In this document: piece after piece, positions 32,846 through 41,304 of the stretch | Layout: each line of letters begins with the position of its first letter | How positions within the stretch are numbered: position 1 is the stretch's first letter | Assembly (NCBI RefSeq): GCF_013364275.1 | Contig: NZ_CP054932.1 | Span: 4,464,001 to 4,528,000 of the forward strand | Direction: 5' to 3' | DNA from: Actinomadura sp. NAK00032 | GTDB taxonomy: Bacteria > Actinomycetota > Actinomycetes > Streptosporangiales > Streptosporangiaceae | DNA: 64,000 nt | Notes under the pieces: model-generated | Seen by the model: the letters and a program-made list of their open reading frames with translations, nothing else | Databases searched by the model: none | Told to the model about the DNA's origin: nothing | Made by a program: the position numbers and the translations under genes

Positions 32846-34030
32846 TCAGGCCTGGAGGGGGCAGCGGTCGATGACCCATGCCTCCTCCTCACCGCCCGCC
32901 GGCGGAGGCGGCGGCTCGTCGGTGAGGCGGTCCAGATGCCACTCGACGTGCGCCAGCGGCCCGCGCCAGCCCGCCAGCAGATCCGCCAGCGGGCGCGGCG
33001 GCCCCGGCGGCCCGTACGGGCGCGGATCGGGCAGCTCGCCCACCCACAGCGCGTCGTCGCAGCCCGCCGCCCAGTGCCCCACCGACGCCAGCACCTCCTC
33101 CAGGTCGCGCACCAGCTCGCCCAGCGACCGCGGCGCCATCGCGTCCTGGATCACCCGCTCCCGCGCCTCGTAGGGCAGGTCCCGGCCGAACACCGGCGGG
33201 AAGTCGGGGCGGCGGCCCGCAAGGACCGGCTCCTCGCCCGTCGCCGCCGACCGGATCGCCGCCGCCTGCCACCGGCTCCACTCCGCCAGATGCCCCAGCG
33301 CCGCGCGCAGCGCCGCCGCGCCCGCACCCGGGCCCGCGCGGGCCCCCGGACCCGACCCGCCCGCCGGCCCGCCCGCCGACCCGCGGACGGGGCCGTGCGC
33401 CTCGGCCGCCGCGTCCCGCAGCCGCGACCGCACATGCTCCAGCCGGTCCAGCGTCCACGCCCGCGCACGCGCCGGGTCGGCCGGCCCGCGCGGCCCCGCG
33501 CCCGCCGCCTCCGCCGGGCGCGGCACCGGCACCCGCAGCGCCGCCAGCAGCCCGTCCAGGTCGCGGACCTGCGCGCCCCGCCCCGACAGGAACGCCGCGC
33601 CGATCCGGTCGAGCCGGAACATGCGCGGCCCGTCCCGCATCCGGCACCACCCCACCAGGTACTCCCCGTAGGGGGCGATGACCAGGCCGTGCGCCTCTAC
33701 GTCCCGGAAACTGCGCGCCCCCGACCGGCCGGTGTAGGCCAGCCGCACCACCCGGCGGGTGCGGACCGCCTCGGTCAGCGTGCCCCGCACCGGGCCCGTC
33801 AGCGACCCCGCCTCGCCCAGCGGCGCCGGGTCCGGCTCCGCCGGCAGCGCGTAGCCGCGGCCCCTGCCCGCCCGCACCGGCAGGCCGCCGTGCGCCAGCA
33901 GCTCCAGATCGCGGCGGACGGTCCGCTCGCTCACCTCCAGCCGCGCCGCCAGGACCGCCGGGTCCAGCGGCTCGGGCGAGGCCGCCCGCAGCTCCGCGAC
34001 GAGCGCCAGCAGCCGGTCAACGCGATCCAC
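32846..34030 (-). CDS. WYL-domain regulator fused to a DinB-like domain
   Basis: 394-aa protein. Residues 1-60 form a DeoR/HTH_11 helix-turn-helix (VSERTVRRDLELL), and about 80-150 a WYL domain (VVRLAYTGRSG, GEYLVGWCRMRDGPRMFRLDRI). About 190-385 is a four-helix DinB/ClbS-like bundle (HLAEWSRWQAAAIRSA, VRDLEEVLASVGHWAAG, HVEWHLDRL). Gly/Ala/Pro-rich linkers join the parts. WYL regulators usually bind ssDNA or small ligands. The ClbS/DinB fold binds metals or genotoxic small molecules, so a ligand-sensing role of the tail is possible. The start is a GTG. Confidence 0.75.
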   Translation of the reverse strand: MDRVDRLLALVAELRAASPEPLDPAVLAARLEVSERTVRRDLELLAHGGLPVRAGRGRGYALPAEPDPAPLGEAGSLTGPVRGTLTEAVRTRRVVRLAYTGRSGARSFRDVEAHGLVIAPYGEYLVGWCRMRDGPRMFRLDRIGAAFLSGRGAQVRDLDGLLAALRVPVPRPAEAAGAGPRGPADPARARAWTLDRLEHVRSRLRDAAAEAHGPVRGSAGGPAGGSGPGARAGPGAGAAALRAALGHLAEWSRWQAAAIRSAATGEEPVLAGRRPDFPPVFGRDLPYEARERVIQDAMAPRSLGELVRDLEEVLASVGHWAAGCDDALWVGELPDPRPYGPPGPPRPLADLLAGWRGPLAHVEWHLDRLTDEPPPPPAGGEEEAWVIDRCPLQA

Positions 34031-34096
34031 GCCCCCATCGTGACCCGCGGCACCGACAATCCACCGCCCCGCGGGGACCCAAAACCCTTACCCCGT

Positions 34097-34240
34097 TCTT
34101 CGGTGGACTTCGTCCTCGCCGACGAGATCAACCGCGCCCCCGCCAAGGTCCAGTCCGCCCTCCTGGAGGTCATGGCCGAACGCCAGGTCTCCCTCGGCGG
34201 CCGCACCTACCCCCTCCCCAAGCCCTTCACCGTCCTCGCC
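34097..34240 (+). pseudogene. MoxR-family AAA ATPase fragment
   Basis: 48 codons read DFVLADEINRAPAKVQSALL, then EVMAERQVSLGGRTYPLP and KPFTVLA. This is the Walker B-sensor 1 stretch of MoxR ATPases (LADEINRAP and EVMAERQV are diagnostic). The Walker A part and the rest of the ATPase are missing on both sides. It is an isolated relic between the WYL gene and the AAA-like gene; no vWA partner gene remains. Confidence 0.75.
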
Positions 34241-34419
34241 GCCCGCGGGCCGAACGTGCCCGGTATCGGGATGGCCGTGTGCGCCTGCCCGGTCCTGGCA
34301 GACCCAGGCACGGCAGCCCTGGATCGCGCGGGGCTCTGGGTGCTTGGGCCCGCTGGACCGGGCCCCCGGCCGAACGGGGTCGCAGGCCGAACCGGGCCGC
34401 GGGCCCCCGGGCCGGGTGG

Positions 34420-37278
34420 CTACAGCTCGGCCGCCAGGCCCGCGAAGTCGGCCGCCGTCAGCGACAGCGCGCTGCCGATCGCCTGCGTCGCCTCCGCGCT
34501 GCCCAGATGCCGCGTCGCGGCCCGGTCCAGGTAGGCCTCCACCAGCCGGGCGCCGGTCAGCCGCCCGCGCGGCCGCAGCGACCCCGCCTCGCGGTTCACC
34601 ACCGCCCACGCGTCCGCGCCCAGCCGCAGGCTGCGCTCCTCGGCCAGCAGCCCCACCAGCGCCGCCCGCGCGGACGGCGCCGACAGGTCCGGCAGCCGCA
34701 CCGCCCGCAGGTCCGCGGTCAGCTCCGGCGACGCCGCCGACAGCTCCCCGACCCGGTCCGGCTCGCACGTGCCCAGCAGCGCGGTGTCGTTGACGCCCTC
34801 CAGCCGCGTCCGGTACAGCACGGACGCGTACGCCGCGCCGTCGGCCTCGTCCAGGATCAGGCCGTCCAGGCCGTCCAGCAGCAGCACGTGGCCCGCGTGG
34901 TCCTCCAGCGCGGCGCGCAGCCCGTCGGGGCCGTGCTCGCGCAGGTCCTCGGCGTGCACGGAGTGGACCTCGCCGCTGGAGGCCTCCACCTCCGCCAGCG
35001 CGCGCGCCGCCATCCGCGCCAGCCGCCGCTGCCCGCTGGAGGGCGCGCCGATCAGCAGCAGCGCCGGCGCCGACGCGCTCGACACCTCCTGCCCGCGCAG
35101 CCGCCGCGCCCACTTGCCGCGCCGCCGCACCTCGGTGACGACGCGCTCGATGTCGTCGGCGCCGCACAGGAACCGGATGCCGTACGCCTCGGCGACCCGC
35201 GGGTCGGGTCCGGGGTCCGGTGCGGCCGGCGGCGGGGGCGGCGGCTCGGGCGGCGGCGGCAGGTCCGCGGGCCGCGCCGGCTCGGCCACCGGACCCGGCG
35301 GTGGAGCCGGCTGCGGGACGGGCGGCTGCGGGACGGGCGGCTGCGGGACGGGCGGCGGGGCCGCGGGCGGTGCGGCGGCGCCGGGCCACGCCGGGCCCGG
35401 GTCGAGCTGGGTCTTGAACGCGTCGGTGTCCAGCTGCGTGCGCTGCGGCTCCGACGGCCACACCGGGTCGGGCGCCGGCGGCGGGTACTGCACCTGCGCG
35501 GGCGGCCGGCCGGCCGCCGCGTCCCCCGCCGCGTCGGCGGTCGTCGGCTCCGCGGCCCGCGGCGGCGGCACCGGGTCCGGTGCCCGCTCCGGTGCGGGGA
35601 CCGGTTCGGGCGGGGAGGGCGCGGGAGGAGGGGGAGGCGGCGCGATCCGCGGCGGCGGCGCGTCCGCCGCGAACGGATCGGCCGGCGGCGGCACCGGCGC
35701 GGCCGACGCCTCCGGTACGCCGGGCGGTCCGGGAGCGGGCGGCTCGGGGGCGGCCGGGGGAGGGGCGGGCGCCACCGCGGGCGGCGGGCCCGGCGCGTCC
35801 TGCGCCGGCTCGGGCACCGGCGCGACCGGCTGGTCGCCGCCAGACCCGGCGCGCTCGGCGGCCATGTGGGCGCGGGCCGCCTTGATGATGTCCCACGCCG
35901 ACAGCTCGTCGGTGGACGGCGGGGTGTGCATCGCCGGGGACGTCAGCTCCGCCGCGACCGCCTGCGGCACCGCGAACCCCGTCGCCGGCGGCGCGACCTG
36001 CGCCAGCCGGCACCACGTCAGCCCGAGGGCGTAGGTGGTGGCCAGCAGCGCGGCGAGCGCGTCGGCGTCGTCGCCGCGCAGCGCCTCGGGCAGCCGCCCC
36101 TCGCGCGGCCACAGCTCCCGCAGCGGGCTGGCCGGATCCGACAGCACGGTCTGCAGCGTGCGGACGCTGTCGGGGTCCAGCCACCGCTGCAGCGCCGCCA
36201 GCGCGCCCGGCGCCGCCTGCAGGTCGGCGGCCAGCACCGCGATCCCGGCGCGGCGGACCTCGTCGTGGCCGCGGCCCGGCGCCGACGGGCGCGTCCCGGT
36301 CAGCCCCGCGACGATCTGCTGCAGGTCGTACAGGGCCAGCCGCAGGTACTCCCCGGGCGCGGTGTCGCGCAGCATCGGGGTGGCGTACTCGGCGGGGCAG
36401 CGGCGGCGCCACTCCTGCAGGACGGCGTCGGGCCCGTACCGGACGGTCGCCATGTCCTGCCCGACCATCCGCAGCGACGCCGCCGTCACCGCGGCCAGCG
36501 CGTCGGCGCCCGGCCGGAACCGGGGGTCGGCCTGCAGGCCCGCGGCGACCTCGTACATCACGCGGGCGACATGGGCGGCGCCGCCGCCGTCGCCGGCGCC
36601 GAGCCGGTGGATGTAGTAGCCGGCCAGCGTGGCGAAGTCGGGCGGCATCATCCAGTGCAGCCGGTCGGCGGAGGTGGTCAGGAACGGGATGAACGACTCG
36701 ATCAGCGGGTGCTCGGTCAGCGCGACCGGTGACCCGGCGCACCACAGCAGCGCCCCCCACGCGGCGGCGACCGTGCTGGGGGTGCCCGGCTGGAACATCG
36801 GGTCGCGGTGGGCGAACTGCTGCGGGTTCACCGCCAGCGCGGTGGTGAGCGCCTGGGAGATCCGCGCCACCACGGCGGTGTCGGGCACCGGCCCGAGGAA
36901 CCCCGTCGAGGCCACCCGTCCCGCCGACAGGTCGGGGCCGGTGGGGAACAGCTGCGGCGGGACCGGCGGGGTCCCGGCGCCCTGCGGCGCGGGCACCGCG
37001 ACGCGGCGGTCCTCGAACGCCGCCGGCGGCGGGCAGGGGTGCCAGCTGCCGTCCAGGCCGCACCGGTACCAGCGGCCCCACGCCCCGTACAGCCACCACT
37101 CGCCGGCGCCCCACAGCATCCGCGCGGCGACCTGGGCCGCGCGGTCGGCGGGCTGGGCGGTCTGCCACCACGGCGAGGCCACCAGCTCGCGCACGTTGCC
37201 CTCGACCGAGGCGAACAGGTCGCCGCTCGGGCCGCCTCCGGTTCCGCCGGGCCCCGCCCCGGCCGCCTGCCAGCTCAT
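34420..37278 (-). CDS. Large protein with degenerate AAA-type ATPase module
   Basis: 952-aa protein of no recognised family. Residues 1-110 include a Trp-rich stretch (WWLYGAWGRWYRCGLDGSW). A mostly helical region follows to about 500, then a Pro-rich linker (about 505-690) with PPVPQ repeats. From about residue 700 there is a P-loop-like domain: LLLIGAPSSGQRRLAR at the Walker A position lacks the Lys-Ser/Thr, while VLLLDGLDGL resembles Walker B, followed by a sensor-like ALLGTCEPDR. This looks like a non-hydrolysing CbxX/MoxR-type module. TACTAT 7 nt before the ATG suggests a leaderless mRNA. It stands alone and its role is unknown. Confidence 0.7.
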   Translation of the reverse strand: MSWQAAGAGPGGTGGGPSGDLFASVEGNVRELVASPWWQTAQPADRAAQVAARMLWGAGEWWLYGAWGRWYRCGLDGSWHPCPPPAAFEDRRVAVPAPQGAGTPPVPPQLFPTGPDLSAGRVASTGFLGPVPDTAVVARISQALTTALAVNPQQFAHRDPMFQPGTPSTVAAAWGALLWCAGSPVALTEHPLIESFIPFLTTSADRLHWMMPPDFATLAGYYIHRLGAGDGGGAAHVARVMYEVAAGLQADPRFRPGADALAAVTAASLRMVGQDMATVRYGPDAVLQEWRRRCPAEYATPMLRDTAPGEYLRLALYDLQQIVAGLTGTRPSAPGRGHDEVRRAGIAVLAADLQAAPGALAALQRWLDPDSVRTLQTVLSDPASPLRELWPREGRLPEALRGDDADALAALLATTYALGLTWCRLAQVAPPATGFAVPQAVAAELTSPAMHTPPSTDELSAWDIIKAARAHMAAERAGSGGDQPVAPVPEPAQDAPGPPPAVAPAPPPAAPEPPAPGPPGVPEASAAPVPPPADPFAADAPPPRIAPPPPPPAPSPPEPVPAPERAPDPVPPPRAAEPTTADAAGDAAAGRPPAQVQYPPPAPDPVWPSEPQRTQLDTDAFKTQLDPGPAWPGAAAPPAAPPPVPQPPVPQPPVPQPAPPPGPVAEPARPADLPPPPEPPPPPPAAPDPGPDPRVAEAYGIRFLCGADDIERVVTEVRRRGKWARRLRGQEVSSASAPALLLIGAPSSGQRRLARMAARALAEVEASSGEVHSVHAEDLREHGPDGLRAALEDHAGHVLLLDGLDGLILDEADGAAYASVLYRTRLEGVNDTALLGTCEPDRVGELSAASPELTADLRAVRLPDLSAPSARAALVGLLAEERSLRLGADAWAVVNREAGSLRPRGRLTGARLVEAYLDRAATRHLGSAEATQAIGSALSLTAADFAGLAAEL

Positions 37279-37477
37279 CCGGCGAATAGTAGTCGCCCGG
37301 TGCGGGCCGTCCGGCATCGCCCGAATTACGGGCCGGTATCCTCCCCTCGGCATGTAAGGACTGTTCTGGCAGGATGCTGCTTAGCCGCCGCGCGGGCGTG
37401 CGGGCGCGTCCGGGCGGGCGCGGCGCGCGGGGGCGGATTCGGGCGGATTCGGGCAACGCGGCGGAGAGGCGGCGGGC

Positions 37478-38488
37478 ATGGCGGCGGGGACGGCGGGGAC
37501 CGGCGGCGCGGCGCGGACCCGGGCGGCCGGGCTCGGGCTGGCGCTGCTGTCCTCGGTGTGCTTCGGCGCGTCCGGGCCGTTCGGCAAGGCCCTCATCGAG
37601 GCCGGGCTCGGCCCGCTGCAGGCGGTGTGGCTGCGGATCGCGGCCGCCGCGCTGGTGCTGGTCCCGCTCGCCGTCCTGCTGCGCCGCGCCGCGCTGCGGA
37701 ACCTGCGCCCGCACCTGCGCGTCCTGGTCCTGTACGGGCTGACCGGCGTCGCCGGGTGCCAGGCCTGCTACTTCGTGGCGGCGTCGCGGCTGCCGGTCGG
37801 CGTGGCGATCCTGCTGGAGTTCAGCGGCCCCCTCATCGTGCTGGGGTGGCTGCGGCTGGTGCGCCGCGTCCCGGTGCACCGCACGGCCGCCGTCGGCGTC
37901 GCGGTCGCGATGGCCGGCCTCGCCCTGGTCGTGCAGGTGTGGACGGGCCTGTCGCTGGACCCCGTCGGGCTCGCCGCCGGGCTCGGCGCCGCCGCCTGCC
38001 AGGCCTGCTACTTCCTCATCGTCGACCGGCTCACCGGGAGCGTGGACCCCCTGGTCATCACCTCCGCCGGCAGCGTCGTCGCCGCGGCCGCGCTCGGCGT
38101 CCTCGCCGCGCCGTGGGCGCTGCCGTGGGACGTGCTGGCCGCGCCGGTGCCCGTCGCCGGGCACACCGCGCCCGGCTGGACCCTGGTCGCCTGGATCGCG
38201 CTGGTCAGCACCGTGCTGGCCTACCTGACCGGCGTCGCCGGGCTGCAGCGGCTGTCGGCCCAGGTCGGCGCCGCGATCTGCTACACCGAGGCCGTGGCCG
38301 CCGCGCTCATCGCCTGGGCCGTGCTCGGCGAGCGCCTCACCGGGCCGCAGCTGGCCGGCGGCGCGATCGTGCTGACCGGCGCCTACCTCGCCCAGCGCGC
38401 CGCGCCCGCCCGCCCCGGCGGCCCGCCCCCGCCGGCAGGGGCCGGCCGCCCCGGCCGCGCCCTCGGCGAGCCCGTCCTGGACGGCTGA
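37478..38488 (+). CDS. EamA/DMT superfamily exporter
   Basis: 336-aa membrane protein with ten hydrophobic segments in two EamA repeats (first with FGASGPFGKALIEAGL and LRIAAAALVLVPLA, second with GAAACQACYFLIVDRLTG and AVLGERLTGPQLAGGAIVLTGAYLA). Relatives such as RhtA export amino acids or drugs. The C-terminal 40 residues are a Gly/Pro-rich tail. GGAGAGG precedes the ATG. Confidence 0.87.
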   Translation: MAAGTAGTGGAARTRAAGLGLALLSSVCFGASGPFGKALIEAGLGPLQAVWLRIAAAALVLVPLAVLLRRAALRNLRPHLRVLVLYGLTGVAGCQACYFVAASRLPVGVAILLEFSGPLIVLGWLRLVRRVPVHRTAAVGVAVAMAGLALVVQVWTGLSLDPVGLAAGLGAAACQACYFLIVDRLTGSVDPLVITSAGSVVAAAALGVLAAPWALPWDVLAAPVPVAGHTAPGWTLVAWIALVSTVLAYLTGVAGLQRLSAQVGAAICYTEAVAAALIAWAVLGERLTGPQLAGGAIVLTGAYLAQRAAPARPGGPPPPAGAGRPGRALGEPVLDG

Positions 38489-38553
38489 CCCCCGGCAGCG
38501 CCGAGACCCGCGCCGAGGGCCCGTGCCGAGGCCTCCGGGTCAAGGGCCCCGGG

Positions 38554-39426
38554 TCAGGGGTTCTCGGCGCGGAACCGGCGGACGCCCAGCGCCACCGACA
38601 CCGCCAGCAGCGCCGCCGCGACCAGCGTCCCCTGCGCGACCGCCGCACTGGCGTAGTCGCCGAGGAACGCCGCGCGGGCCGCGTCCACCACGTACCGGAA
38701 GGGGGTGAACCGCGACACCGCGTCCAGCCAGCCCGGCGCCAGGCCCATCGGCAGCAGGATCCCCGACAGCAGCATCAGCGGCAGCGTCACCGACGACAGC
38801 AGCGGCGCGAACGCGTCCTCCGAGCGGGTCCGCATCGCCAGCACGTACGACAGGGACGCGACGCTGACGGCGAGCGCCACCGCGAACGCCAGCCCCGCGG
38901 CGATCCCGCCGGCCGGGGCGCGCAGCCCCAGCGCCAGCCCCGCCGCGACCAGCAGCACCCCCTGCACCGCGATGACGGCGGTGTCGCGCAGGACGCGGCC
39001 CAGCAGCAGCGCGGTGCGGCTGACCGGGGTGACCCGCAGCCGCTCCACCACCCCCGACCGCATCTCCGCCAGCAGCCCGAACCCGACGAACCCGGCGCCG
39101 AACAGCGCGAGCTGGATCAAGATCCCGGGCACGAACACCTGCCAGGCGTCGCCGCCGCCGAACCCGCGCACGTCCGCCAGGTCCGACAGCAGCGGCCCGA
39201 ACAGCACCAGGTACAGCAGCGGCTGCACCGCGCCGAACACCACCGCGACCTTGCTGCGCAGCGTCTGCCGCAGGTACCGCAGGAAGATCAGCCGGGTGTC
39301 GGACACGACCCGCGCCAGTGCCGTGCCCGGACCGGCCGCCGGCGGCGCCGCCGGCGGCCAGGGTGCGGCCGGCCGGTGCGTGGACGGCGGGGACGGCGGG
39401 GACGGTTCGGGCGATGGAAGCGGCAT
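38554..39426 (-). CDS. ABC-2 type transporter permease (drug efflux)
   Basis: 290-aa permease of the DrrB family. A Pro-rich cytoplasmic N-terminus of about 35 residues is followed by six membrane segments; LLAEMRSGVVERLRVTPVSRTALLLGRVLRD is the ABC-2 signature region, read in two parts. AAGGAG precedes the ATG. It follows the ATPase gene by 39 nt, and both are transcribed away from a TetR gene, so they form a regulated export system for a hydrophobic compound. Confidence 0.88.
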   Translation of the reverse strand: MPLPSPEPSPPSPPSTHRPAAPWPPAAPPAAGPGTALARVVSDTRLIFLRYLRQTLRSKVAVVFGAVQPLLYLVLFGPLLSDLADVRGFGGGDAWQVFVPGILIQLALFGAGFVGFGLLAEMRSGVVERLRVTPVSRTALLLGRVLRDTAVIAVQGVLLVAAGLALGLRAPAGGIAAGLAFAVALAVSVASLSYVLAMRTRSEDAFAPLLSSVTLPLMLLSGILLPMGLAPGWLDAVSRFTPFRYVVDAARAAFLGDYASAAVAQGTLVAAALLAVSVALGVRRFRAENP

Positions 39427-39465
39427 GGCAGGACTCCTTGCTGGTGCGGGGGAGGGGGAACGGGG

Positions 39466-40413
39466 TCAGGCGGCGTCGCGCAGGGCGCGGCCGGTGGCGG
39501 CGCGGAACACGTCGTCGAGGGTGGGGCGGGCCAGGCTCAGCGACGCCAGCTCGACCCCGGCGCCGTCCAGCGCGCGGATCAGCGGCATCAGCGCCTTCTC
39601 GCCGTCCTCGACGGTGAGGCGCACCCGGCCGCCGGCGACGGTGGCCTCGCGGACGCCCGGGTGGTCCGCCAGCGCCGCGCGGGCGGGTTCGCAGCCGGCC
39701 GCGGCGGCGGGCTCCAGGGTGACGACGTCGCCGGCGACGCGGCGCTTGAGGTCGGCGGGCGGGCCCTCGGCGACGATGCGGCCCCGGTCGATGATCAGGA
39801 TCCGGTCGCACAGCGCGTCGGCCTCGTCCAGGTAGTGGGTGCTCAGGAACACCGCGGTGCCCTCGCCGTCGCGCATGGCGCGGATGTGGTCCCACAGGTC
39901 GCCGCGGCTCTTGGGGTCCAGGCCGGTGGTGGGCTCGTCCAGGAACAGCAGCGGCGGGCGGTGCACCAGCCCCAGGGCGATGTCCAGGCGGCGGCGCTGC
40001 CCGCCCGACAGCGACCCCGCCGGCCGGGCCCGCAGGTCCGCCAGGTCCAGGCGGGCGCACAGCGCGGCGATCCGCGCGGCGCGGTCGGGGACGCCGTACA
40101 GGCGGGCCTGCAGGTCCAGTTCCTCGGCGGCGGGGACGGCGGGGTCGGTGCCGCCGCCCTGCGCGACGTAGCCGATGCGGCGGCGCACGCCCGCCGGGTC
40201 GCCGCGCAGGTCGCGGCCGGCGACGGTCGCGGTCCCGGCGGTCGGCGCCAGCAGCGTCGCCAGCATCCGCAGCGTGGTGGTCTTCCCGGCGCCGTTGGGG
40301 CCGAGGAACCCGACGATCTCGCCGGGCGCGACCGACAGGTCCACGCCGCGGACGGCCTCGACGGTCCCGTGCCCGCCGGTGAAGGTGCGGGCGAGCCCGC
40401 GCGCCTCGATCAC
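39466..40413 (-). CDS. ABC transporter ATP-binding protein (DrrA-like)
   Basis: 315-aa ATPase of the daunorubicin-resistance type. Walker A GPNGAGKTTTLRML, the Q-loop VAQGGGTDP, the signature SLSGGQRRRLDIALGL, Walker B LLFLDEPTTGLDP and the H-loop STHYLDEAD are all intact. The C-terminal about 90 residues form the DrrA-type regulatory tail. The GTG at 40413 has GAGGAG upstream. Its promoter region contains two direct copies of a probable TetR operator. Confidence 0.92.
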   Translation of the reverse strand: MIEARGLARTFTGGHGTVEAVRGVDLSVAPGEIVGFLGPNGAGKTTTLRMLATLLAPTAGTATVAGRDLRGDPAGVRRRIGYVAQGGGTDPAVPAAEELDLQARLYGVPDRAARIAALCARLDLADLRARPAGSLSGGQRRRLDIALGLVHRPPLLFLDEPTTGLDPKSRGDLWDHIRAMRDGEGTAVFLSTHYLDEADALCDRILIIDRGRIVAEGPPADLKRRVAGDVVTLEPAAAAGCEPARAALADHPGVREATVAGGRVRLTVEDGEKALMPLIRALDGAGVELASLSLARPTLDDVFRAATGRALRDAA

Positions 40414-40454
40414 GATGTGCTCCTCCTCGGTGACAACCCCGGTAGCGTAACCCC

Positions 40455-40488
40455 AATTTTGCAGTGACACCAAATTTTCAGTGACTCC
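40455..40488. promoter_or_regulatory. Direct-repeat operator between ABC and tetR genes
   Basis: AATTTTGCAGTGACACC (40455-40471) and AATTTTCAGTGACTCC (40473-40488) are near-identical direct repeats in an unusually AT-rich island between divergent starts, likely the binding site of the adjacent TetR protein. Confidence 0.55.
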
Positions 40489-40508
40489 AGTGCGGGTATG
40501 TTCATGGC

Positions 40509-41249
40509 ATGGCTGAGGAGCTCGGCGGGCCCGAACCGGGGCTGCGGGAACGCAAGAAGCGCCAGACGCGGCGCCGCATCTCCGACATCGCCACCGGCCT
40601 GTTCCTGACGCGCGGCTTCGACGAGGTCACCATCGCCGACGTCGCCCGCGCCGCCGACGTGTCGGTCAACACCGTCTTCAACTACTTCCGCACCAAAGAG
40701 GACCTGTTCTTCGACCGGCAGGACGAGGCCGTCGAGTCCGCCGCGCGCGACTTCCTCGCCCGCCGGCCCGGCGAGAGCGCCGCCGCGCTGTTCCGCCGCC
40801 GGTTCTTCGAGGACCTGGACGCCCGCGGCCACCGCACCGGCCTCAACGACGGCTCCCAGGACTGGGTCCGCACCGTCCGCGCCAGCCCCGCCCTCAGGGC
40901 CCGCCAGCGCGAGATCGGCCGCCGCGCCAAGGACCGCCTCGCCGCGCGCATCGCCGAGGACACCGGCGCCGGCCCGGGCGACATCGCCCCCCGCGCCGCC
41001 GCCGCGATGATCTTCGCCGTGCAGACCGTCCTGGTCGAGGAGATCGCCGACCGCAGGAGCGCGGGGGAGACCCTGGAGGAGATGCGCGACGACGTCTACG
41101 CCGCCGCCGCCCGCGCCTTCGACCTCCTCGAACACGGCCTCGGCGGGTACGCCGCCGCGCCGCCCGACCCCGGCGGCGCGCCCGCGGACGGCACCGGGGG
41201 CGGCACCGGGGACGGCACCGGCCGCGGGGAGCCCGCCGCCGGAAAATGA
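40509..41249 (+). CDS. TetR-family regulator of the ABC exporter
   Basis: 246-aa TetR protein. The helix-turn-helix is ISDIATGLFLTRGFDEVTIADVARAADVSVNTVFNYF, split into adjoining blocks. The C-terminal 40 residues are a Gly/Thr-rich tail (repeats of GTGGG/GDGTG type). TATGTT lies 6 nt before the ATG and there is no Shine-Dalgarno, so the mRNA is leaderless. It is divergent from the DrrAB-like exporter and probably represses it. Confidence 0.87.
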   Translation: MAEELGGPEPGLRERKKRQTRRRISDIATGLFLTRGFDEVTIADVARAADVSVNTVFNYFRTKEDLFFDRQDEAVESAARDFLARRPGESAAALFRRRFFEDLDARGHRTGLNDGSQDWVRTVRASPALRARQREIGRRAKDRLAARIAEDTGAGPGDIAPRAAAAMIFAVQTVLVEEIADRRSAGETLEEMRDDVYAAAARAFDLLEHGLGGYAAAPPDPGGAPADGTGGGTGDGTGRGEPAAGK

Positions 41250-41304
41250 GTGCCGGGGCACTCGAGATCGTTCCTAGACTCCATGGTTGCGGAGGCCGAT
41301 GACC

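Noticed and set aside
34088..38164. 1,358-codon minus-strand frame across the AAA-like and EamA genes
   Set aside because: Low-complexity shadow; both true genes in this stretch are recognisable in other frames.
36808..40467. Very long plus-strand frame opposite the ABC transporter
   Set aside because: Antisense frame without any domain; the minus strand has intact ABC ATPase and permease motifs.
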